NCBI GenBank assembly: GCA_001776635.1
Contig: MFCP01000040.1
Coordinates: 12,552-53,666, forward strand
Reading direction: 5' to 3'
From: Candidatus Daviesbacteria bacterium RIFCSPHIGHO2_01_FULL_40_11
GTDB lineage: Bacteria > Patescibacteriota > Microgenomatia > Daviesbacterales > UBA10151
DNA: 41,115 bases
A program made the translations under genes and the position numbers. Below are positions 10,032 to 19,111 of the stretch, one piece after another (the stretch's first letter is position 1; each line of letters starts with the position of its first letter). The notes beneath the pieces were generated by a model. The model was not told the origin of the DNA, did no database searches, and saw nothing but the letters and a program-made list of their open reading frames with translations.

Positions 10032-10871
10032 ATGGAAGTAGAAGAAGTATCACCTAAATTAACAGAAACCTTTCAAGAAGGTTATATGCAAGTTGTTGAC
10101 AGATCCCCAGAAAATCCTAAATCAGAAATACCGGTGATTCTATCTCCGGGTTGGAGTGAAAATCCTAAAGTGTTTAAGGATGCTATTCAGGTGTTTTTAA
10201 ATTCCGGACGCCGAGTGATAGCCTTTAACTTTCCCGGGATCAGAAATAGCACCCGGGAAACTAGTTATCCTAATCTTGAAGTAGGTAAAGCTGAGACCAT
10301 ATTAGAATTAATGCGAACCAAAGGTATTAAAAAAGCCGATGTAGTTTGCCATTCGGAAGGATCGATCGGACCAATCATTGCAGCCTCACTTGAACCGGAC
10401 AAATTCAGAAATCTGATCCTGGTAGGACCGGCAGGTTTTATAGGAAAAGATAGCTTCCCTAAACTAGCAGGAAGGTTTTCTGTAAAGACACTAACCGATC
10501 CACATAGACTTTTAGGAGGCGACAAACCAATGAGACCTTTTTTCCGTTATTTGAAAGAAGGTATCAAATTCGCTTTTCGCCACCCTATCCAAGGCCTAGA
10601 AGAAGCTATGGCTATTTCTCAAGTCCAATTGGAAGACACACTGCAGGAATTACACAACAACGGCGTCGGTATTGCCATTGTCAGTGGTGTTAATGACCCG
10701 GTATTCCCCATGAAAAGATTGCAAAAAATCGTTAAAAGAAACATGATTGATGGATTTGTCTCAGTTGCCGGAGGCCATGATGAAATTCATCTTCAGCCCA
10801 AATACGCCAGAGCTGCGGAACAGTTAATAACAAATTTGGAGAATAAGCAGAAAAATAATCCTACTAGTTAA
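10032..10871 (+). CDS. Alpha/beta hydrolase
   Basis: VVCHSEGSIG nucleophile elbow, GGHDEIHL C-terminal His region. Confidence 0.82.
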   Translation: MEVEEVSPKLTETFQEGYMQVVDRSPENPKSEIPVILSPGWSENPKVFKDAIQVFLNSGRRVIAFNFPGIRNSTRETSYPNLEVGKAETILELMRTKGIKKADVVCHSEGSIGPIIAASLEPDKFRNLILVGPAGFIGKDSFPKLAGRFSVKTLTDPHRLLGGDKPMRPFFRYLKEGIKFAFRHPIQGLEEAMAISQVQLEDTLQELHNNGVGIAIVSGVNDPVFPMKRLQKIVKRNMIDGFVSVAGGHDEIHLQPKYARAAEQLITNLENKQKNNPTS

Positions 10872-12471
10872 CAGAGTCGGAATTGAAGATTTCGGCAGCT
10901 GCCCTGATAATTTCATCATCGGAAGCAACTTCAATATTGGCAATATCTTCTTTTCTTTCCGGGCGATTTCCTAACACTGTAGATATTTTGATATTTCTTC
11001 CTAGAATATCGGAGAGGATTGATTCTAAAAGAACTTTATTTTTAGGAGCTTCCAATATTCGCTGATGGAAAGAATATGGAACCTTCATGATTACAGTCGT
11101 TTCGTTGCATTCTACAACATTGATAGACCGAAGGAGTGCTTCCAAGGAAAAATTAAAAGGCCGAATAGTTTCCAATACAAAAGTCCATTTCTCTTTGATT
11201 TTTAAGATATCGTTGTTGGACGATGGATCATGGATGGTAGAAGGTAGATCTTCCACTACTATCTTCGATTTTCCATCATCTACCGTCTCTACCTTGTCAT
11301 TCTGAACGATTAGTGAAGGATCTTCCGAGCTTGGAAGACCTGTCTCGAGCGGAGTCGAGAGATTCCTCGTTTCACTTGGAATGACGGGGGTAGGACTGCA
11401 TATTTCCACAATCGCCAGTTCCAGCGGGAGTGAAGGAATGGGCGCAAATTTTAATTTTTCTATAGCTTTTTGTAGAATATCCAATAATCTTACTAACTCC
11501 TGATTAGACAAACGATCCGACAACGCCATAACTTCTTCGTATTTATCTTCCGTAAATTGAGGTTTTACTAATTCTTCTCCCAATCCATTTTTAATAAATA
11601 CCAAACTTCTTAAGATATCCATTAAAGATAACATTAACTCGCGCGTATCAACCCCATTCCCCATCTGTTTTGAAATATTCAATAAACTCTTGCTGGTATT
11701 TCTCTCGGAAAGACTTTCTAAAAGATCCCGGAGATCGTCAAATTGTGTTGATCTTAAATTTTCTTCCAAAGATTTGGCTGTAATTTTTTCTTCTTTAATA
11801 CTTACTTGATCCAAGAGCTTAACCCCGTCTCGAAAACTGCCTTCAGCTCTTTTTATCAAGATCTTCAGCGCTTCCGGTTCGATATCAATCTTTTCCTTTT
11901 TGATAATTTTTGAAAGCTCCTCCGAAATCTCATCCGGTCTCGCTAACTTAAAATCTAATCTTTGAACTCTTGACAAAATGGTCTGCGGAATCTTCCCAAT
12001 TTCGGTCGTTGCCAAAATGAATAAAGCATGTTTCGGAGGCTCTTCCAACGTCTTAAGTAATGCATTAAAAGCCTCCATAGTTAACATATGAACTTCATCA
12101 ATTATGTAGACCTTTTTCCTGGCACTAGTTGGAGAAAGCTTAATTTTATCCCGCAGCGATCTAATGTCCTCTATGCCTCGGTGTGATGCGGCATCGATTT
12201 CGATAAGGTCTAGATTTGATCCATCTGTGATCGATAAACAATTATTACACTTATTGCAAGGTGCATTATCCAAAATCTCGCAATTAACCATCTTTGCCAG
12301 AATCCGAGCCGTTGATGTTTTACCCGTTCCCCGGGGACCAACGAAAAGATAGGCATGTGATAGTCTGTTTTCCTGGAAAGATGAAAGAAGTGTTTTTTTT
12401 ACAGCCTCTTGACCTACAAGCTCCAAAAGGGTTTGCGGACGATACTTTAAATAAAAGGCTTTGTTTTCCAT
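10864..12471 (-). CDS. dnaX: DNA polymerase III subunit gamma/tau
   Basis: KYRPQTLLELVGQE, GPRGTGKTSTARILAK, Cys-rich Zn module, DEVHML. Confidence 0.95.
   Translation of the reverse strand: MENKAFYLKYRPQTLLELVGQEAVKKTLLSSFQENRLSHAYLFVGPRGTGKTSTARILAKMVNCEILDNAPCNKCNNCLSITDGSNLDLIEIDAASHRGIEDIRSLRDKIKLSPTSARKKVYIIDEVHMLTMEAFNALLKTLEEPPKHALFILATTEIGKIPQTILSRVQRLDFKLARPDEISEELSKIIKKEKIDIEPEALKILIKRAEGSFRDGVKLLDQVSIKEEKITAKSLEENLRSTQFDDLRDLLESLSERNTSKSLLNISKQMGNGVDTRELMLSLMDILRSLVFIKNGLGEELVKPQFTEDKYEEVMALSDRLSNQELVRLLDILQKAIEKLKFAPIPSLPLELAIVEICSPTPVIPSETRNLSTPLETGLPSSEDPSLIVQNDKVETVDDGKSKIVVEDLPSTIHDPSSNNDILKIKEKWTFVLETIRPFNFSLEALLRSINVVECNETTVIMKVPYSFHQRILEAPKNKVLLESILSDILGRNIKISTVLGNRPERKEDIANIEVASDDEIIRAAAEIFNSDSVN
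11223..11250. repeat. Period-7 degenerate tandem repeat inside dnaX
   Basis: ATGGATC ATGGATG GTAGAAG GTAGATC. Confidence 0.5.
11296..11385. repeat. Palindromic repeat element embedded in dnaX coding sequence
   Basis: GTCATTC...GAATGAC termini around TCTCGAgcggagTCGAGAGA; translates in frame as PVIPSETRNLSTPLE... Confidence 0.75.
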
Positions 12472-12884
12472 TAGTTATGATTAAACCCCAAAAGGTGATT
12501 CAAACCATGCTCTACCAAATTCCTAATCTCTTCATCAACTGAAATCCCATCAAGTGAGGCATCCTCTACGGCTTGCGGGTATGAAATAACAATATCACCG
12601 AGCCGAAGCCATTTATCGGGAGAGGCCACAAAACCGACTTTGGGAATATGTCGCAAGCTGACAGGATTTGGATCTTCTAAAGCAAAGGATAAAATATTCG
12701 TGGTAGAATCTAAACCACGATACTTTCGATTAAGCTCATGCATTTTTCTATCGCCCACAATATTGATCCCCAGTTCGATGCGCCCGGAAATGCGAAGCTT
12801 CTTAAGCATTTCCGAAACTGTAGCCCTTATGCTGGCTTTATTGATATTATATCTTGGATCAGAACTTACAATAATATTAACCAT
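12471..12884 (-). CDS. ybeY: Endoribonuclease YbeY (start taken at MVNIIV)
   Basis: EHGLNHLLGFNH C-terminal metal-binding motif; STTNILSF. Confidence 0.85.
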   Translation of the reverse strand: MVNIIVSSDPRYNINKASIRATVSEMLKKLRISGRIELGINIVGDRKMHELNRKYRGLDSTTNILSFALEDPNPVSLRHIPKVGFVASPDKWLRLGDIVISYPQAVEDASLDGISVDEEIRNLVEHGLNHLLGFNHN

Positions 12885-12885
12885 G

Positions 12886-13329
12886 CTATTTAGATAACTT
12901 CTCTTTAACCATCGCAGATACCATTCCACCGTCTGCTCTTCCTTTTACCTCACTCATCACCACCCCCATCACTTTCCCCATATCAGCAATTGTTGTAGCC
13001 CCCAATTCATTTATAGTATCTAGAACTATTTTAGTCAATTCCTCATTTGAAAGCTTCGATGGTAAATACCCTTCCAGAATCTTCAGTTCGGCTTCCTCTT
13101 TCAGGGCTGCTTCTTCTCTGTCACCTGATCTAAATGCGGCAGTTGCTTCCTTTCTTTTTTTTGCTTCGCGTTGGAGAACTAAAATTACATCCTGGTCAGA
13201 AACTTTAGCACCCTTTTGAATCTGGGCATTGTGAATTTCTGATAACAAGAGTCGCAAGGTGGAAACTTTTATCTCATCACGAGCCAACTGAGCATTTTTC
13301 AAATCAGTTTGAATTTGATCCAGTAACAT
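12886..13329 (-). CDS. yqeY: GatB/YqeY domain protein
   Basis: MLLDQIQTDLKNAQLARDEIKVSTLRLLLSEIHNAQIQKG, typical YqeY. Confidence 0.92.
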   Translation of the reverse strand: MLLDQIQTDLKNAQLARDEIKVSTLRLLLSEIHNAQIQKGAKVSDQDVILVLQREAKKRKEATAAFRSGDREEAALKEEAELKILEGYLPSKLSNEELTKIVLDTINELGATTIADMGKVMGVVMSEVKGRADGGMVSAMVKEKLSK

Positions 13330-13337
13330 AAAAGGGG

Positions 13338-13535
13338 TTATCTGCCGTATCTTTTTGCCCGCATGATTTTTCTGCGCTTTTCCGCTAAATATTCTTGACG
13401 GATTTCAGATGGTTTCCTATAAACAGATCTTTCCCTAATTTCTTGAACTATTCCCTCTGCTACAGCTTTTTTTTGAAATTTTCTAATGACTGAATCCGTA
13501 CTATCGCCCGGACCGGCTTTAACTACAATAGACAT
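13338..13535 (-). CDS. rpsU: Ribosomal protein bS21 (start taken at MSIVVKAG)
   Basis: DSVIRKFQKKAVAEGIVQEIRERSVYRKPSEIR. Confidence 0.88.
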   Translation of the reverse strand: MSIVVKAGPGDSTDSVIRKFQKKAVAEGIVQEIRERSVYRKPSEIRQEYLAEKRRKIMRAKRYGR

Positions 13536-13566
13536 AAGTTTTAAAAAAACACCTCCTTTTTGTTTA

Positions 13567-13902
13567 TCAAACCATCTTTTTCCATTGTCCACCTAAAAGA
13601 TGGAAATGTAAATGGGGCACATGTTGAGCCTTTCCTCCATTTACCACCACCCTGTATGAATCATTTTCCAAATTATTTTCCGTAACTAATTTATTAACAG
13701 CTTCATAAATTTCAGAAAGCAAACTGTCGTGAGAGCGATTTAAATCTTTAATTCCCCCGATATGTTCTTTTGGAACAATCAAAATATGAATATCTGCGGA
13801 TGGATTAATATCTGCAAAAGCAACCAAGTTCTCAGACTCAAGCTCAAAGTCTTTTGGTATCTCACCGTTAATAATTTTACAGAAGATACAATTATCCATC
13901 AC
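13567..13902 (-). CDS. HIT family hydrolase
   Basis: CIFCKIINGEIP and HVPHLHFHLLGG (HxHxH). Confidence 0.94.
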   Translation of the reverse strand: MMDNCIFCKIINGEIPKDFELESENLVAFADINPSADIHILIVPKEHIGGIKDLNRSHDSLLSEIYEAVNKLVTENNLENDSYRVVVNGGKAQHVPHLHFHLLGGQWKKMV

Positions 13903-15014
13903 CCACCAATCATCTTTTTCAGTAGATCCAAAGTTCTGGTCTGTCGCAAAGCGTGTCTTAGATGTAACCTTGGTTCTTGTGCCTCAAATTGCTGTTTAAC
14001 TTTATTATCCTGGATCTTATCAATTTCTGCTTTTAATTCCTCATCAGAAATTGTCACATTTTCCGCTCTGGCAACTTCTGCCAGTCCTAATTCCATTCTG
14101 ACATTTTTCTCAGCTTGCACTCTCCATTCGTTTTTGAGTTGCTCTAAAGTTTTCCCCTGGCTTTTTAAATAATCCTCAAGCAAGAGTCCCATATCTGCAA
14201 CTCTCCTCTGGAGAGAAACCAGCATCCTGTTTAGCTCATCAGCAATTAATATTTCGGGTAGCTCTACTGTCGTAATTTTCTCCACCTCTTGTAAAATGGC
14301 CTCTTCAAAATCCAATTCATTATTGTAAGAAACATTGGCCTCCAAATCTTTGCGGATTTTATTCTTAAGATCTGCCAGGCTTATAGCACCCATAGCTTTG
14401 GCAAATTCTTCGTTCGGCCCTTCTGCTTGTCCGTTAGTTGGAGCTTGTGTCTGTTGTCCGCCCTGAAAACTAATTGATCCCGATTGAGTCGGGGTTGATC
14501 CGGTTTGTCCCCCGCTAGATTGCTGTTGTCCACTATTTACCGGCTGTATCCCCGGCCTTGATTTCCATCTTTTGAAAAGATCGTCTAAAACTTTCTGTAC
14601 TTCTTCCTCGATGACTGGCTTTGGGGTAGGCCGGCTGACTTTAATAGTTTTATAATTACCGACACTAACCGCCGGTCTATTAGTAATAGTTGCTTTAAAC
14701 TGAAGTTGTTGACCCTTAACAAAAGAAATAAGATCGTACTTTGGATAATCAATGGGGATAATATCTGTACCCTTCAGTGCTTCAATCAGAAAATTGGGCA
14801 TGGCGACTTTTAAAACCTCATCCTGAAGTTTAATTCCTAAGTTTTGTTCAACCATCGCAAGCGGCGCTTGCCCTTTTCTAAAGCCTGAAAGTTCCACATC
14901 GGAAGCTTCTCTCTGCAAAGTCTGATCCCAAGTTGCCTGTAAATCTGTCCAAGGGACAGTAATTGTTACTTCGACTATTGATTTAGGTTGTTTAAGTATA
15001 TTTTTGGTTACCAT
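13899..15014 (-). CDS. tig: Trigger factor-like chaperone lacking PPIase domain (start taken at MVTKN)
   Basis: N-terminal ribosome-binding domain (GFRKGQAPLAMVEQ) and C-terminal domain (EEFAKAMG...DLKNKIRKDLEAN...) joined by a Q/G/S-rich linker. Confidence 0.88.
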   Translation of the reverse strand: MVTKNILKQPKSIVEVTITVPWTDLQATWDQTLQREASDVELSGFRKGQAPLAMVEQNLGIKLQDEVLKVAMPNFLIEALKGTDIIPIDYPKYDLISFVKGQQLQFKATITNRPAVSVGNYKTIKVSRPTPKPVIEEEVQKVLDDLFKRWKSRPGIQPVNSGQQQSSGGQTGSTPTQSGSISFQGGQQTQAPTNGQAEGPNEEFAKAMGAISLADLKNKIRKDLEANVSYNNELDFEEAILQEVEKITTVELPEILIADELNRMLVSLQRRVADMGLLLEDYLKSQGKTLEQLKNEWRVQAEKNVRMELGLAEVARAENVTISDEELKAEIDKIQDNKVKQQFEAQEPRLHLRHALRQTRTLDLLKKMIGG

Positions 15015-15049
15015 CGTGCAACGTAATTTAACAGAAAATCGGATTAAAA

Positions 15050-16285
15050 TCAATGAGAAAACCGTATAATTTTAAGGAATTCTTCAAAAGAAACAAATTT
15101 GGTCTCCTTTTCTGATCTTTTTTTAATTTCAAGTTTATCACCCGTTTTCTTAGAGATAACCACCCGATATGGAATTCCAATTAAATCACTATCTGCAAAT
15201 TTAGCTCCGGCAGATACTCCCGCTCTATCATCAAACAATACTTCCACTCCCTCTGCTTGAAGTAATTTGTAAATCTTCCCAGCATTATTCAAAACTTCCT
15301 TATTTTCCAGATCAAAACCCACTAGATGAACTTGAAATGGCGCTACGCTCTCCGGCCAAATGATTCCCTTATCATCATGATAAATTTCTACAATTGCTCC
15401 CATTGTTCTGGAAATTCCCAATCCATAACAGCCGGCGGAAACGATTCTCCTCTCTCCATCTTTATCTGTAAAACTTAGATCAAAAACTTCTGCATAGGCA
15501 CGTTTAAGCGGAAAGATATTTCCCACTTCAATTGCCTTTTCCTCTTTTAAATCCCCTCCGCACTCAGGACATTTTTTATTTTCTACAATCTCTTTATTAA
15601 TTGCAGCACTACATTTTTGACAGACAAAAATTATATCCTCACCGAAAGGAGTCAGAACTTGGAATTCTTCCGAAAGATCGGAAAAGGTCCCACCCGAGGC
15701 TTTAGTCACTAGCGCCGGTATTCCTAAATCTTTAAAAATTTTTACGTAAGCATCTCTTGCCTGTTTGTAATATTCGTTTCTTTCTTCATCAGTGGTATGG
15801 AATGCATAAAGATCTTTCATAATAAACTCTCTAGTGCGCAACAAACCTGCTTTAGCCCGCGGCTCATCACGGAACTTAGTCTGGATTTGGTACAAATAAA
15901 GCGGCAGGTCTTTGTATGACTTGATATGTTCGGCAAGCAAAGGATAGATAATTTCTTCATGCGTCGGCCCTAGCACCAAATCTTTATTTCCTGCGCCCTT
16001 TAACTTAAACAAAGTGTCAAAACTTTTAAACCTGCCAGTTTTCTTCCAATTTTCGCCAGGATGTAGAACCGGCATGAGCATCTCCTGCCCACCGATTTTA
16101 TTCATTTCAACTCTCACAATATTGGAAATTTTTTCGATGACTTGCCAACCTAAAGGCAAATAGGTGTAGACCCCTGCTATTTCCTGATGGATAAACCCAG
16201 CACGAACAAGAAGCTGATGGTTTAACGACTGCGCTCCGCTTGGAACTTGTTTTAATGTCTTAGGAAAAAGCTTTGAATAAAGCAT
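15050..16285 (-). CDS. proS: Prolyl-tRNA synthetase, short form
   Basis: VYTYLPLGWQV, LGPTHEE, RTREFIMKDLYAFH, class II motif 3 region; 411 aa. Confidence 0.93.
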   Translation of the reverse strand: MLYSKLFPKTLKQVPSGAQSLNHQLLVRAGFIHQEIAGVYTYLPLGWQVIEKISNIVRVEMNKIGGQEMLMPVLHPGENWKKTGRFKSFDTLFKLKGAGNKDLVLGPTHEEIIYPLLAEHIKSYKDLPLYLYQIQTKFRDEPRAKAGLLRTREFIMKDLYAFHTTDEERNEYYKQARDAYVKIFKDLGIPALVTKASGGTFSDLSEEFQVLTPFGEDIIFVCQKCSAAINKEIVENKKCPECGGDLKEEKAIEVGNIFPLKRAYAEVFDLSFTDKDGERRIVSAGCYGLGISRTMGAIVEIYHDDKGIIWPESVAPFQVHLVGFDLENKEVLNNAGKIYKLLQAEGVEVLFDDRAGVSAGAKFADSDLIGIPYRVVISKKTGDKLEIKKRSEKETKFVSFEEFLKIIRFSH

Positions 16286-16638
16286 TACTTAACCCCTCTT
16301 CCTAATGGTACATCCTTTAAAGTAGTCAGCGCAATCCAGTTGCTCGAGTCTTCGGTTCCGTCATCCGGTCCTAGTGTTAAAACCTCTGAAGTAAAAGGAC
16401 CAATTTGTTTTGGAGGAAAGTTTACTACACAAACAACTTGTTTCCCTAATAATTCTTCTTTTGTTTGGTTTTTGATAAACTGTCCGCTGGATCTTTTAAT
16501 GCCAATTTCCTGGCCGAAATCTATAGTTAATTTATATGCGGGCTTACGGGCTTCCGGAAAATCTTCGACCTTAATAACTCTTCCCACTCTAATATCAACC
16601 TTATCAAAATCTTTATAACTTATTTGTGGTTTCATCAT
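16285..16638 (-). CDS. CsaA-like tRNA-binding OB-fold protein
   Basis: DFDKVDIRVGRVIKVEDFPEARKPAYKLTIDFG ... VNFPPKQIG. Confidence 0.9.
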   Translation of the reverse strand: MMKPQISYKDFDKVDIRVGRVIKVEDFPEARKPAYKLTIDFGQEIGIKRSSGQFIKNQTKEELLGKQVVCVVNFPPKQIGPFTSEVLTLGPDDGTEDSSNWIALTTLKDVPLGRGVK

Positions 16639-16709
16639 TAAAAAATTATATCATCCTTTTCATTTTTCCCACGGCCGGAGGAGAATTTGAATAAAAAGTT
16701 AATTTTAGT

Positions 16710-17807
16710 TTAAGGTAGTAGCTTCCGGATATCCGAAAATGTAATAAGAAGAACCAGAGCGAGCAGAATTATAAAACCAACCTGGTGTACCATCCTTTCA
16801 ACATCTTCCCTAACCTTTTTTCTGGTTACCGCCTCAATGACCAAAAATAGTAACCTTCCCCCATCCAAAGCAGGTACTGGCAAAACATTAAATATAGCGA
16901 GCGTTAAAGAGATAACTCCCACAAACCAAACATAAGGCAGAACCGCTGCCCAGCCCGAAGATAAAATATCATTTGTCACCACAGCCAATCCTACCGGTCC
17001 TGCCACGGATTTTGAAATTTGTCCAAAATTTCCATAAAAAAGTTCACGCAAAATACCACCTAACCCGGCAAAAGTGACTCTTGTTATATCCCAAGAATAG
17101 CTGATGCCGGAAAATGTTTTTTCGGTAAAACTTGTGTATTCCCTGAAAGGAATCGGACTGAATATTACTCCTATTAATACATCACCGCTTGCCGTCTTTT
17201 TGGGGGTTACCTCAACCTGTCTAGAACTATTTCCATCACTATCAGTAAGGGTCAAGATCAAGGGTTTTTCGTCTTTAGACCTGATAAGATTCCTTGCTTG
17301 TTCAATGTCCTTAGGTTCTTGATTATCAACAGCAACTAATTTATCTCCTACCTTTATCCCTGCTTTTTGTGCCGGGAAGTCGTTTTCTACCTTCGCAATA
17401 TATACTGCCGGCGAAAGCATGGGATAAATGATTTTAAAATTTTGCGAAATTATGACGGCGTAGAAAAGCACCCAAGCCAGAATCAAATTCATAGTCACTC
17501 CTGCCACCACAACTATGATTCTCTGGCTTACCGGCTTGGTCCTAAAATCCCTGTTTTGTTTTTCTTTGTTCACAGTCACTGTATCCACTTCATCTTCTCC
17601 CATAAGTTTGACAAATCCCCCAAAGGGTAACCAATTTATGGAATAGATCGTCTCTCCAATTTTTTTACCCCAAATTCTCGGAGGGATACCAAACCCAAAC
17701 TCCTCTACCTTAATGCCGAATCTTTTGGCCATGATAAAGTGTCCAAATTCATGGATCAGGACTAAGAGTAATAGTGTAGCGATGAAAATAAGGATAGATA
17801 CAACCAT
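16710..17807 (-). CDS. rseP: RseP-type site-2 membrane metalloprotease (M50) with PDZ
   Basis: LIHEFGHFIMAKRFGIKVEEFGFG (HExxH), NVLPVPALDGG. Confidence 0.94.
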   Translation of the reverse strand: MVVSILIFIATLLLLVLIHEFGHFIMAKRFGIKVEEFGFGIPPRIWGKKIGETIYSINWLPFGGFVKLMGEDEVDTVTVNKEKQNRDFRTKPVSQRIIVVVAGVTMNLILAWVLFYAVIISQNFKIIYPMLSPAVYIAKVENDFPAQKAGIKVGDKLVAVDNQEPKDIEQARNLIRSKDEKPLILTLTDSDGNSSRQVEVTPKKTASGDVLIGVIFSPIPFREYTSFTEKTFSGISYSWDITRVTFAGLGGILRELFYGNFGQISKSVAGPVGLAVVTNDILSSGWAAVLPYVWFVGVISLTLAIFNVLPVPALDGGRLLFLVIEAVTRKKVREDVERMVHQVGFIILLALVLLITFSDIRKLLP

Positions 17808-17811
17808 ACTA

Positions 17812-17912
17812 ATTAATTTTCAATTTACAATTTTTCAGTTTTCAATGAATTTTCATTGTCACAATGATCAATTGTAAACTCACTGAAAATTGAGAACTGA
17901 CAACTGAGAACT
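17812..17912. repeat. Period-7 repeats in inverted arrangement between frr and rseP
   Basis: TTTTCAA/TTTACAA units on left, ACTGAAA ATTGAGA ACTGACA ACTGAGA ACT on right. Confidence 0.7.
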
Positions 17913-18465
17913 AAATTTGTGTCAGCTCTTCTTCCTTAAGCTTACCTAACTGCTCAACCTCTGCAACTTTTTTATCTACCAGCTCCTGCAAAATTTTTTC
18001 TCTCCTGAAGAATTCATCTTCTCCAAACTGACCTTCTTCTTGAGCTTTCTTCCATACATTTCTAAAATCATGTCTAATCTGTCTGATGGAAACATTGGTC
18101 TCTTCCTTTTTTTGATGTAAAAGTTTGATAAATTCTTCCCTTCTTTCCGCACTGAGTGGCGGGATCGGCAAGCGGATTAGGTTACCTTCATTTGAAGGAT
18201 TTAAACCTAAGTTTGATTCCTGGATAGACTTGATTACTTTATCCAAAATAGATACATCCCAAACTTGGACCGTTAAAAGGGTCGGCTGCGGAGCGGAAAT
18301 ATTTCCCACTTCTGAAAGTCTCATTTTAGAACCATATGCTTCAACCGAAATATTTTCTATTAAAGCCGGATTGGCCCTGCCTGCCCTGATCCCTGCAATC
18401 TCCACCTTAAAATGATGCATTGCTGCCTCTATTTTTTGATTAGGTTCAGTTAAGACTGGATCCAT
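17911..18465 (-). CDS. frr: Ribosome recycling factor (start taken at MDPVLTEP)
   Basis: IRAGRANPALIENI, IRLPIPPLSAERREEFIK. Confidence 0.94.
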   Translation of the reverse strand: MDPVLTEPNQKIEAAMHHFKVEIAGIRAGRANPALIENISVEAYGSKMRLSEVGNISAPQPTLLTVQVWDVSILDKVIKSIQESNLGLNPSNEGNLIRLPIPPLSAERREEFIKLLHQKKEETNVSIRQIRHDFRNVWKKAQEEGQFGEDEFFRREKILQELVDKKVAEVEQLGKLKEEELTQI

Positions 18466-18481
18466 AATTCTTGTAATAGAT

Positions 18482-18497
18482 AGCGAAGTCACGAGCT
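18482..18497. repeat. E0: collapsed copy of E-family arms (AGCGAAGTCACGAGCT)
   Basis: Left arm AGCGAAGTC directly joined to right arm ACGAGCT in tsf-frr spacer. Confidence 0.5.
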
Positions 18498-18499
18498 AG

Positions 18500-18949
18500 C
18501 TACTCTCCCAAAGCTATCCTTTCAAATCTTCCTACTTGTATATTTTCTCCTACTTTTCCAATCACCGTTTTTATCAACTCTTCTACAGTCAAAGAATTAT
18601 CCCTAATATACTCCTGGGACAAAAGTTCTTCAACGCTTGATGGGTTCATTGAGGCAATTTGTAAAGCCAATTCATGAGCTAAATTCTTAAAATCTTCTGT
18701 CCTTGCTACAAAATCTGTTTCACAAAGTACCTCTACCAAAACCCCAACTCTCCCACCATGAGAATAAACTTCCACCATTCCTGCTTTAACTTCCCTTTCA
18801 GCCTTAGAAGAAGCTTTATCAAGACCTTTTTTCTTAAGCCACTGTTTGGCTTTTGCCAAATCCCCATCAGACTCTTTCAAAGCCTCCCGGCAACCAGCAA
18901 TACCAGCCCCAGTTTCTTCTCTTAGTTTTTTAATAAATTCTATATCCAT
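18500..18949 (-). CDS. tsf: Elongation factor Ts, short form (start taken at MDIEFIKK)
   Basis: IKKLREETGAGIAGCREALKESDGDLAKAKQWLKKKGL, CETDFVARTEDF. Confidence 0.94.
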   Translation of the reverse strand: MDIEFIKKLREETGAGIAGCREALKESDGDLAKAKQWLKKKGLDKASSKAEREVKAGMVEVYSHGGRVGVLVEVLCETDFVARTEDFKNLAHELALQIASMNPSSVEELLSQEYIRDNSLTVEELIKTVIGKVGENIQVGRFERIALGE

Positions 18950-18967
18950 AAAAACTCCTAGTAGGAC

Positions 18968-19104
18968 GGCGAAGTCTGAGACAACAAGGTAATCGGTACA
19001 GTTGAGCGCACCACTTACTCCATGACCCAAACCTTACTCGGCGCGAAACAAACCGATAGCGAGCGATGTGGTCGCGCGAGCGGTACTTTGTGTCCAGACG
19101 AGCC
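18968..19104. repeat. E1: ~137-bp structured repeat element, tsf-rpsB spacer
   Basis: GGCGAAGTC...GACGAGCC arms, shared core with E3, complementary outer stem. Confidence 0.8.
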
Positions 19105-19111
19105 AGACTCT

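Noticed and set aside
11296-11385. CRISPR-like repeat
   Set aside because: A single palindromic unit without regularly spaced copies; no cas genes in the window.
13536-13592. N-terminal extension of the bS21 ORF (MDNGKRWFDKQKGGVFLKL)
   Set aside because: bS21 normally starts near MSIVVKAG; the extension overlaps the HIT gene 3' end.
18968-18976. GGCGAA / GAGCC arm junction as a canonical kink-turn
   Set aside because: Resembles Kt-7 ends superficially, but if GTC pairs with GAC the internal loop is only GAA/GA, shorter than the 3-nt bulge plus tandem G-A of a standard k-turn.
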